From NCBI GenBank assembly GCA_002718395.1, contig PBEG01000013.1:1-43731 (forward strand): 43,731 nucleotides of DNA. Direction: 5' to 3'. The DNA is from Chloroflexota bacterium. GTDB taxonomy: Bacteria > Chloroflexota > Dehalococcoidia > UBA2979. Of this stretch, positions 36,243 through 43,731 are shown piece by piece (the first letter of the stretch is position 1; each line of letters starts with the position of its first letter). Below the pieces are notes generated by a model. The model did not search any database and was not told the DNA's origin. It saw nothing but the letters and a program-made list of their open reading frames with translations. Position numbers and translations under genes: made by a program.

Positions 36243-37274
36243 ATGATAATAATTATGAGTAATGATTTTACTCCGGATAATCTATCTGATATTAACAAAC
36301 GTCTTGATGACGGCGGTCTTCAAGGCAAGCAAATAGAGGGAACTGAAAAAACAGTTATTGCAGTTGTTGGTAATGTGTACCCAGAACTAAGAGATGAAAT
36401 GTCCAGGATGCCAGGCGTTTCTTCCGTTGTGAGAATTTCTAAACCTTATAAATTATCTTCTAGAGAAACTAAACAAGAAGATACAATAGTTGACCTACCC
36501 TTTAATGTTTCAGTTGGAGGCAACCAATTTGTAGTTATGGCAGGACCTTGTTCCATTGAAAGTCGTGAGCAATTATTTGAAACTGCTGCTTCTGTAAAGG
36601 CTGCCGGTGCACATGTTTTAAGAGGTGGTGCTTTTAAACCTCGAAGTTCACCATATTCATTCCGTGGATTAGGCGAAGAAGGCTTAAAGTTATTATTTGA
36701 AGCACGTGAAGAATTTAACATGCCAGTTATAACTGAAGTTTTATCAGTAAGAGATGTAGATTTAGTAGCTCAATATTCTGATGTATTACAAATTGGCGCA
36801 AGAAATATGCAGAATTTTATTTTATTGGATGAAGTTGGTAAAACAGGCAAACCAGTTATGCTAAAAAGAGCTCTTTCTGGTTCTATCGAAGAATGGCTGT
36901 TAGCATCAGAATATATTTTATCGCAAGATAATCCTAATGTAATTTTATGTGAAAGAGGTATTCGTACTTTTGAGAAGGCCACAAGAAATACGCTTGATTT
37001 AGGTGCTATTGCATTAGTCAAACAATTAAGCCATTTACCAGTTATATCTGATCCGTCTCATGGAACGGGGTTGTGGGACTTAGTTGAGCCTATGTCATTG
37101 GCTAGTATAGCAGTTGGAGCAGATGGTTTAATGATAGAAGTGCATCCAAATCCTGAACTTGCATTATCTGATGGCCCACAGTCACTTAAACTTGATACTT
37201 TTAATAATCTTATGGGTGTAGCTTCTAATTTAGCAAAAGTAGTTGGCAAGCCCATGGCTGAGCTACCAAGTTAA
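36243..37274 (+). CDS. aroF: 3-deoxy-7-phosphoheptulonate (DAHP) synthase with N-terminal ferredoxin-like domain
   Basis: 'VVMAGPCSIESREQLFETA', 'GAHVLRGGAFKPRSSPYSFRGLGEEGLKLL', 'DVLQIGARNMQNFILL', 'VILCERGIRTFE', 'PVISDPSHGTG', 'MIEVHPNPELALSDGPQSL'. ATG 36255 is an alternative start. Confidence 0.94.
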   Translation: MIIIMSNDFTPDNLSDINKRLDDGGLQGKQIEGTEKTVIAVVGNVYPELRDEMSRMPGVSSVVRISKPYKLSSRETKQEDTIVDLPFNVSVGGNQFVVMAGPCSIESREQLFETAASVKAAGAHVLRGGAFKPRSSPYSFRGLGEEGLKLLFEAREEFNMPVITEVLSVRDVDLVAQYSDVLQIGARNMQNFILLDEVGKTGKPVMLKRALSGSIEEWLLASEYILSQDNPNVILCERGIRTFEKATRNTLDLGAIALVKQLSHLPVISDPSHGTGLWDLVEPMSLASIAVGADGLMIEVHPNPELALSDGPQSLKLDTFNNLMGVASNLAKVVGKPMAELPS

Positions 37275-37306
37275 TCATAGTTTCTTTATTTTTATGAAAG
37301 GTCGTT

Positions 37307-38143
37307 GTGTTGCTTGAAGAAAACCAAGCAGACTTTATTGATACATTAAAACAAGCACGTAACAATGAAATTGATTTCGAAGTTAATCTTGAAGTATTTA
37401 ATGGGCCTTTAAACCTCTTATTATTTGTTATTGAAAAAAATGAAGTTAATGTTTTAGATATTTCAATCATTAACATAATTAAAGATTATTTATTATTTTT
37501 AGATTCACAAAATAGTGTTGATGTAAATGAATTGAGTAATTTTTTATTATTAGCTTCAAGAATTATGTTAATAAAATCCAGAAATTTACTTCCTGATGAA
37601 TTTTTAAATCAATTAGACAGTGATGAAGACTTTAACAATGATGAAAGCCTAGATCATCTTTCTAGCGCATTAAATGAAATAAAAAACTATCAAGATATTA
37701 TTAAAGAATTAAAAGAACTAGAATATACGGGCCAGTCTCATATAAGAGAAAATGTTTTTGAGAAGGTATCAAATTTTGAAGATTCCCTAGATGGAGTTTC
37801 TCTTGAAGCATTGTCAGTTTTATTTAATCAAGCAGTAGAAAGGATTAAGCTTAATCAACATTCTAATAATACCGCTATGGGCTTAAATGAAAAGATTTCA
37901 TTTACAGATAGAATTGGCGCTTTAACTAAGACATTGAATACAAATCAATCAATTGATTTTTTTGATTACATCTCACAAGCTTCTTCTTTAGAGCAAATTA
38001 TTGTTGATTTTTTATGCATTTTGACATTAATCAAAGTTGGTTATGTAAATGTTCTTCAAGATAATAAATTTGGCCCTATACTTATAAATAAATTAGATGG
38101 AGTTAATGAAAATATATTATCTTCAATCGTTAATGAATTTTAA
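37307..38143 (+). CDS. scpA: Segregation and condensation protein A
   Basis: 'FEVNLEVFNGPLNLLLFVIEKNEVNVLDISIINIIKDYLLFLDSQ', 'LLLASRIMLIKSRNLLP' are typical ScpA sequence; C-terminal winged-helix-like end. Confidence 0.88.
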   Translation: MLLEENQADFIDTLKQARNNEIDFEVNLEVFNGPLNLLLFVIEKNEVNVLDISIINIIKDYLLFLDSQNSVDVNELSNFLLLASRIMLIKSRNLLPDEFLNQLDSDEDFNNDESLDHLSSALNEIKNYQDIIKELKELEYTGQSHIRENVFEKVSNFEDSLDGVSLEALSVLFNQAVERIKLNQHSNNTAMGLNEKISFTDRIGALTKTLNTNQSIDFFDYISQASSLEQIIVDFLCILTLIKVGYVNVLQDNKFGPILINKLDGVNENILSSIVNEF

Positions 38144-38162
38144 TTTTTTTGGAGGTATTTAG

Positions 38163-39080
38163 TTGTCTAAAATTGTAATTAATAATCTTGGCAAGCTACA
38201 CGGTGATACTGCCATTACTATTGGTGTATTTGATGGCGTTCATATGGGGCATAGATATTTAATTAACCAATTAATGAAAAATGCGAACACAAATAAATTA
38301 AGTGCTGGAATTGTGACATTTGATCCTCATCCGATTCAAATATTAAGACCAGATATTGATTTTAAATATCTGCAGAGCCTTGAAAGCAGAGTGAATCGAT
38401 TACAACAAACTGGGGTAGATTTTATTAGCATAATAAAGTTTGACAAATTGTTAAGCGAGTTTAGTGCGCAAGAATTTATTAAGGAATTACAAGATCAATT
38501 GAATTTCAAATTACTTGTTATAGGTGAAGATTTTCGTTTAGGAAAAAATCAAGAAGGTGATTTAATCCGATTAAGAGATATTGCGCATAAACTAGAATTT
38601 TCTATCGAAGATATTCCTTTAAAGAGTAATAATGAGACAAAATTTTCTTCAAGTCAAATAAGAAAATTTATTACTAAGGGAGATATTAAAGAAGCCAATA
38701 AGATATTAGGTACAAGTTTTACAATTGATGGTAAGGTTGACTCAGGTGAAAAACGTGGCCGCCAGTTAGGCTTTCCTACTATTAATCTATCATTAAATCC
38801 TGATTTAATTGCACCAAAAAAAGGAGTGTACGCTTCGTTTACTAAGGTTGATGGCACTGAATATAAATCTATTGTGAATATAGGCACGCGACCAACATTT
38901 GGAATTGATAAAATACTAGCAGAATCCCATTTATTTGATTATAATGGGAATGCATATGATAAAGAAGTTACGATTTCATTGCTTGAATTTATTCGTGAAG
39001 AGGTTCAATTTGATAATAAAGATCAACTAATTAATCAAATCAATCATGATATTAAAGAAGTAAAAAGAATATTACATTAG
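38163..39080 (+). CDS. ribF: Bifunctional riboflavin kinase/FAD synthetase
   Basis: 'AITIGVFDGVHMGHRYLINQLM', 'VTFDPHPIQIL', 'VIGEDFRLGKNQEGD', 'SSSQIRKFITKGDI', 'KRGRQLGFPTINL', 'GVYASF', 'NIGTRPTFG..AESHLFDYNG'. TTG start after GGAGG. Confidence 0.95.
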   Translation: MSKIVINNLGKLHGDTAITIGVFDGVHMGHRYLINQLMKNANTNKLSAGIVTFDPHPIQILRPDIDFKYLQSLESRVNRLQQTGVDFISIIKFDKLLSEFSAQEFIKELQDQLNFKLLVIGEDFRLGKNQEGDLIRLRDIAHKLEFSIEDIPLKSNNETKFSSSQIRKFITKGDIKEANKILGTSFTIDGKVDSGEKRGRQLGFPTINLSLNPDLIAPKKGVYASFTKVDGTEYKSIVNIGTRPTFGIDKILAESHLFDYNGNAYDKEVTISLLEFIREEVQFDNKDQLINQINHDIKEVKRILH

Positions 39081-39091
39081 AAAGCAAAACA

Positions 39092-40318
39092 TTGAATTAT
39101 AAAGAACAAGCAAATTTTTTGATAAGCAATACTGAATATGGAGATGAAACACTTCGTGCAAATATGCTAAAAGAATTAGAAAAAAAATTATCAGAAGACA
39201 GACCATTAAATGTTTATTGTGGATACGATCCCACTGCAGTTGATTTAACTCTTGGTCATATTATTACAATGAGAAAATTACGTGATTTTCAGCAATTAGG
39301 TCACAAAGTTACTTTTTTAATTGGAGGTTTTACTGGTTTAATTGGCGATCCATCAGACAAAGATAAAAAAAGACCAATGCTAACAAGAGAACAATTAGAA
39401 AAAAACTCTCAAGAATACACGAGACAGGCATATAAGATATTAGATCCAAACTTGACGAATATTCGATCAAATGAAGAATGGCTTGAGTCCATTTCTTCCC
39501 AAGAATTTATTAAATTATGCTCTCATTTTACAGTAGCTCAATTTTTGGAAAGAGATAACTTTGCAAAAAGATGGAAACGCCAAGACCCCATTTATCTTTC
39601 TGAATTCTTATACGCGCTGATGCAGGGGTATGATGCAGTTCAGTTAAATGCTGATGTTCAAATTGGTGGCAGTGATCAGTTGTTTAATTTGATGGCTGGA
39701 AGGATATTGCAAAGAGAATTTGGTCAAGATCCACAAGTTATTATTACTTTACCAATTCTAGTTGGTACAGATGGTAAATTACGAATGTCAAAAAGCACTG
39801 GTAATTCAATAGGGCTTGATGAGCTTCCAAATGAAATGTACGGTAAAATTATGTCCATTCCTGATATAGCTGTTAAAAATTATTTTAATTTATTAACTAA
39901 CATAAACAATGAAGAGCTAAATAATTTATTGGATGATGTCGCATCAAAAAAATTGTCAAAAATAGATTATAAAAAAAAGCTAGCAGGATTAATTATTACA
40001 GAAATTTTTTCCATTACTGAAGCTGAACAGGCTAAGGAATATTTTGAAAATACTTTTCAAAAAGGTGAAACTCCTACAGATATGGTTGAATTTCATTTAT
40101 CTCAAATAAATAATGATGAGAGACAATTATCACGTATTTTAAATCAGGCAGAACTGCCTAATGGTCAAAAATTTGCCAAAAGCATTAGTGAAGGCAGGCG
40201 TTTAATTGAACAAAATGCAATTAGTGTTAATAATAAAAAAATTACTGAGGATGTTAATTTAAAGATTGGTGATGAAGTTCGAGTTGGTCGATTTAAATTC
40301 TTAAGATTGATTGATTAA
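39092..40318 (+). CDS. tyrS: Tyrosyl-tRNA synthetase
   Basis: 'LNVYCGYDPTAVDLTLGHIITMRKLRDFQQLGHKVTFLIGGFTGLIGDPSDK', 'QGYDAVQLNADVQIGGSDQLFNLMAGR', 'GKLRMSKSTGNSIGL' (KMSKS-type), C-terminal S4 domain. Confidence 0.95.
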   Translation: MNYKEQANFLISNTEYGDETLRANMLKELEKKLSEDRPLNVYCGYDPTAVDLTLGHIITMRKLRDFQQLGHKVTFLIGGFTGLIGDPSDKDKKRPMLTREQLEKNSQEYTRQAYKILDPNLTNIRSNEEWLESISSQEFIKLCSHFTVAQFLERDNFAKRWKRQDPIYLSEFLYALMQGYDAVQLNADVQIGGSDQLFNLMAGRILQREFGQDPQVIITLPILVGTDGKLRMSKSTGNSIGLDELPNEMYGKIMSIPDIAVKNYFNLLTNINNEELNNLLDDVASKKLSKIDYKKKLAGLIITEIFSITEAEQAKEYFENTFQKGETPTDMVEFHLSQINNDERQLSRILNQAELPNGQKFAKSISEGRRLIEQNAISVNNKKITEDVNLKIGDEVRVGRFKFLRLID

Positions 40319-40323
40319 TTAAT

Positions 40324-41562
40324 TTATTTATACTGTTTAAATATTAAAACTCCGTTATGCCCACCAAATCCAAATGAGTTGGACATTGCATAGTTTATTT
40401 CAAGGTTACGTTTACCTTCAGATACATAATCCAGGTCACATTCTTCATCGGGGTCATTCAAATTAATTGTTGGATGAATTGTTTGATTTTTTATACTCAA
40501 AGCTGTAACAGCCGCTTCTATTGCTCCAGCAGCTCCAAGTGTATGTCCAACCATAGACTTAGTTGAATTAATTGGTATTTCATACGCATGCTGAGAGAAT
40601 ACTTTTTTTATTGCTGCAGTCTCATTTTTATCGTTTAGCGCAGTGCTTGTGCCATGGGCGTTAATATAATCAATATCTTCTTGATTAATATTTGCTTTCA
40701 TTAGAGCCTTTTGCATAGCTCTTACTGCTCCTTCGCCATTTTCAGATGGTTGAGTAATATGAAATGCATCTGATGTTTGACTATATGAAATAATTTCAGC
40801 ATATATTTTTGCTTTTCTATTTTCTGCATGTTCTTTTTCTTCCAATATTAATATTGATGCTCCTTCAGCTAATACAAATCCATCACGATTTTTATCAAAA
40901 GGCTTAGAAGCTTTTTCTGGCCTTGCATTATCTTTGATTGAAAGTGTGCGTGATGCTCTGAATGCTGAAAGACCTAGCCTAGTAATTGCTGCTTCTGCTC
41001 CGCCAGCAATCATTGCTGTAGAGTCACCTCTTTTAATGATTTCATATGCTGTACCCACTGCGTCTGTTCCAGATGCACATGCAGAAACTGTATCAAAGCT
41101 TGGACCCTTTGCTCCATGCTGAATAGAAATTTGCCCTGCTGCCATATCTGCAATATACATTGGGACTAATAATGGAGAAACTCTCTGTGGTCCCTTATTT
41201 ACCAATACATCATATTGTTGCTCTAAGGTTGTTAACCCTCCTATGCCACATCCAATAATTACACCCGTTTCATTACTAACCTGCTCTACATTAAGATTTG
41301 AATCGAGTATTGCTTCATTTGCTGCAATAATAGCTAATTGGGTGAACCGATCCATTCTTTTTTGTTGTTTATTATCAAGATATTTTGATGGATCAAATTT
41401 AACTTCTCCAGCAATTTTTACTTCTATGTCAGACGTGTCACATAATGTCACTTCTGTTATTCCACTTTTTCCATTTAGCAGATTATTAAATGTTTCTTCA
41501 GTTGAGTTGCCAACAGGCGTTATCATTCCGATACCAGTAATTACAACTCTTTTGTTACTCAT
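40324..41562 (-). CDS. fabF: 3-oxoacyl-ACP synthase II (KAS II), copy 2
   Basis: 'RVVITGIGMITPVGNSTEETFNNLLNGKSGI', 'DTVSACASGTDAVGTA' (active Cys), 'NAHGTSTALNDKNET', 'KSMVGHTLGAAGAIEA', 'NSFGFGGHNGVLIF'. Start at ATG 41562. Confidence 0.94.
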   Translation of the reverse strand: MSNKRVVITGIGMITPVGNSTEETFNNLLNGKSGITEVTLCDTSDIEVKIAGEVKFDPSKYLDNKQQKRMDRFTQLAIIAANEAILDSNLNVEQVSNETGVIIGCGIGGLTTLEQQYDVLVNKGPQRVSPLLVPMYIADMAAGQISIQHGAKGPSFDTVSACASGTDAVGTAYEIIKRGDSTAMIAGGAEAAITRLGLSAFRASRTLSIKDNARPEKASKPFDKNRDGFVLAEGASILILEEKEHAENRKAKIYAEIISYSQTSDAFHITQPSENGEGAVRAMQKALMKANINQEDIDYINAHGTSTALNDKNETAAIKKVFSQHAYEIPINSTKSMVGHTLGAAGAIEAAVTALSIKNQTIHPTINLNDPDEECDLDYVSEGKRNLEINYAMSNSFGFGGHNGVLIFKQYK

Positions 41563-42796
41563 GATCTTCCCATCTCTTAAAAATAATTGCTGCATTATGG
41601 CCACCTAAGCCTACAGAAGTACTCATTGAATAATTAACATCTTTTGTTTTTGCTGTATTAGGTACATAATCGAGGTCACAATCTGGATCATTATTTTGTA
41701 AATTAATTGTGGGTGGAATTATTTGCTCTTTACATACTAGCGCTGCAATTGCTGCTTCAGTTGCACCAGTCGCACCCATCATGTGCCCTGTCATTGATTT
41801 TGATGAAGAAACAGATAAGTTGTATGCATGATCGCCAAAAGTTGATTTTATTGCTTTGGTTTCCACTCTGTCATTTACTGGTGTGCCTGAGCCATGAGCA
41901 TTAATATAATTAATCATCTCAGGTTTCAAATTACCTTTTTTCAGAGACTGTTTTATAGCTAAACTTATACCTCTACCATTTTCATGTGGTGTTGCCATAT
42001 CATATCCATCAGCTGCATTTGCAGATGAAATGACTTCTGCATAAATTTTAGCTTTACGTTTTATTGCGCTGGTTAATTCTTCAATCACAAGAATTGTGGC
42101 TCCTTCTGATAAAGTAAAACCGCTTCTATTTAAATCAAACGGTTTACATGCGTTTGCAGGGACGTCATCTAATGCCAATGCTTTCATTGATTGAAAAGCA
42201 GCCAAATAGACTGGGTGCATTGATGCTTCAAAACCACCGGTAATCATAATATCTGCATCATCTCTCTTAATCATTTCAAATGCTTCTCCAATAACGGTTC
42301 CACCTGTTGCGCATGCAGCTGTAACAGCAAGATTCGGACCAAATGCCCCATATTCAATTGATAATAAACCGCTTGCAGTATCTGGAAGCATGTGTGTAAT
42401 TAAAAAAGGCGAAACTCTTCTTGGTCCCTTATTTTGTAATTTTTCATAATTATCAATCAATAAGTGAGCGCCTCCAATACCAGTGCCTAATGCAATGCCA
42501 GTTTTTTCAGCATGATCAGGTATATTTAAACCAGCATCTTCTATGGCTTGCTTTGATGCAGCAAGAGCTAATACTGAAGATCTATCAAGTCTTCGATTTA
42601 ATTTTTCACTTATAAAATCATTTTCACTGAAATTTTTTAATTCACCGCCATATTTACATTCAAAGTCCGAGGTATCAAAAGATTTAATATAATCAATTCC
42701 TGATTGGCCATTGATTAGTCCTTCCCATGTTTCAGAAGTATTATTTCCTAAAGGCGTTAACATTCCAATCCCTGTTATTACAACTCTTCTCTGCAT
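41555..42796 (-). CDS. fabF: 3-oxoacyl-ACP synthase II (KAS II), copy 1
   Basis: 'RRVVITGIGMLTPLGNNTSETWEGLINGQSGI', 'AVTAACATGGTVIGEA' (active Cys), 'NAHGSGTPVNDRVET', 'KSMTGHMMGATGATEA', 'GLGGHNAAIIF'. Confidence 0.94.
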   Translation of the reverse strand: MQRRVVITGIGMLTPLGNNTSETWEGLINGQSGIDYIKSFDTSDFECKYGGELKNFSENDFISEKLNRRLDRSSVLALAASKQAIEDAGLNIPDHAEKTGIALGTGIGGAHLLIDNYEKLQNKGPRRVSPFLITHMLPDTASGLLSIEYGAFGPNLAVTAACATGGTVIGEAFEMIKRDDADIMITGGFEASMHPVYLAAFQSMKALALDDVPANACKPFDLNRSGFTLSEGATILVIEELTSAIKRKAKIYAEVISSANAADGYDMATPHENGRGISLAIKQSLKKGNLKPEMINYINAHGSGTPVNDRVETKAIKSTFGDHAYNLSVSSSKSMTGHMMGATGATEAAIAALVCKEQIIPPTINLQNNDPDCDLDYVPNTAKTKDVNYSMSTSVGLGGHNAAIIFKRWEDHE

Positions 42797-43731
42797 TAGA
42801 ATTCTCCTCTATGATTTAATATGCTGCCTATAGGATAATTATCTATTGAATCTTTCGAAATTGAAAAGCTTAATACATTTGGCATGAATTTTTTTACTAA
42901 TCTTGAAAGCACGCTGCCCGGACCAATTTCAATAAATATATTTATATTGTTTAATGAAAGAGTTTCCATATTTTTGTACCAAAGCACAGGCTTGTGTATC
43001 TGATTAGATAGTTCAAATTTAATTTTTTCTGCTGAATTTAATATCTTAGATGAAATATTGGATAGCACTGGTGTGTCTGGTATTGCAAAATTATAGTTGT
43101 TAATTACATCTGCAAATTCTTTTGATTCATTTACATGTAATTTAGTGTGACTTGAAACTCTAACTTTCAAATTAATAACCTTTGCTTTTTTACTTTGAGC
43201 AATTTTTTCAGCTTTGTTTACTGCATTTACATGTCCAGATATAACTATTTGATTTTCTAAGTTGTAATTTGCGACATCAACTCTATCATTTTCAGATGAA
43301 GTGGCTTCATTGCAAATTTTTTTGACTTCATCGATATTTAAGCCTATTACACCAGTCATTGTCACTGGTCTAATATTATAATTTTTTGACATGATTTCTC
43401 CACGTTTTGACGCAATTTCAATGCCATCTTTTAAGCTCAGACTATTACTTGCTATTGCTGCTGTTAGTATGCCTAAGGAATGCCCTGAGAAAATATTAGG
43501 AGATATGTTTATTCCTTGATCATTCAATTTTTCCTCCATGCCTTTATATAAAGCCATTGAAGTTGCAACAATAGCTGGCTGAGTTATCAAAGTATTTTTT
43601 AAATCATCCTCAGAACCATTTGTACATAAATCTAATAAATTATAATTTAATATTTCATTTGCTTCTGCAAATATTCTAGATGCATTTTTTGAGACCTGAC
43701 AAATTAGTTTTGCCATAGAGGGATATTGTGC
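42796..43731 (-). CDS. fabD: Malonyl-CoA:ACP transacylase, 5'-truncated by window edge
   Basis: 'FSGHSLGILTAAIASNSLSL' (GHSxG), 'VDVANYNLENQIVISGH', 'VSSHTKLHV', 'FIEIGPGSVLSRLVKKF'. Frame continues upstream as 'A-Q-Y-P-S-M-A-K', the expected end of the GQGAQ motif, so the annotated ATG is internal. Confidence 0.92.
   Translation of the reverse strand, partial: AQYPSMAKLICQVSKNASRIFAEANEILNYNLLDLCTNGSEDDLKNTLITQPAIVATSMALYKGMEEKLNDQGINISPNIFSGHSLGILTAAIASNSLSLKDGIEIASKRGEIMSKNYNIRPVTMTGVIGLNIDEVKKICNEATSSENDRVDVANYNLENQIVISGHVNAVNKAEKIAQSKKAKVINLKVRVSSHTKLHVNESKEFADVINNYNFAIPDTPVLSNISSKILNSAEKIKFELSNQIHKPVLWYKNMETLSLNNINIFIEIGPGSVLSRLVKKFMPNVLSFSISKDSIDNYPIGSILNHRGEF

Noticed and set aside
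41243-41608. 121-aa + strand ORF opposite fabF
   Set aside because: Overlaps two confidently assigned fabF genes; no domain signal.
1-43731. CRISPR array, tRNA/rRNA gene, transposase/integrase or prophage
   Set aside because: No regularly spaced repeats, no recognisable cloverleaf or rRNA sequence, and no recombinase/transposase motifs found by reading. A tRNAscan/Infernal run would be needed to exclude small RNAs fully.

Overview
The window is AT-rich, extremely gene-dense bacterial chromosome (intergenic gaps mostly under 90 bp), probably from a streamlined marine bacterium. Gene content is reminiscent of Chloroflexota/SAR202-like genomes, but that taxonomy is inference only. There are two broad blocks. 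(1) About 0-25 kb holds catabolic and transport genes: a truncated MFS transporter, an esterase lipoprotein, MscS, argC, a GGQ release-factor-like protein, a PPOX flavoprotein, two tandem pairs of CaiB/BaiF (family III) CoA-transferases, NhaA, a Ca2+/cation antiporter, a TauE/SafE exporter split into two half-genes, an acyl-CoA synthetase, an L-2-hydroxyglutarate oxidase-like flavoprotein, two MaoC/hotdog gene pairs, enoyl-CoA hydratase, an LLM flavin oxidoreductase, a zinc-ribbon/PQQ-propeller membrane protein, a lysozyme-like secreted protein overlapping a membrane-anchored beta-propeller-like gene, and an M50 protease. (2) About 25-43.7 kb holds an aromatic amino acid supra-operon (tyrA-aroA-gmk-trpE-G-D-C-F-B-[CPBP protease]-trpA-aroH-DAHP synthase-scpA-ribF-tyrS), followed on the minus strand by fabD-fabF-fabF (fabD runs off the window). 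The strongest leads are: the duplicated CoA-transferase pairs, in which one partner lacks the catalytic Asp; the half-size TauE genes separated by one in-frame stop codon (TAA-ATG), an arrangement repeated in a MaoC pair; and short inverted repeats in several divergent promoter regions. No rRNA, tRNA, CRISPR array or transposon was recognised.
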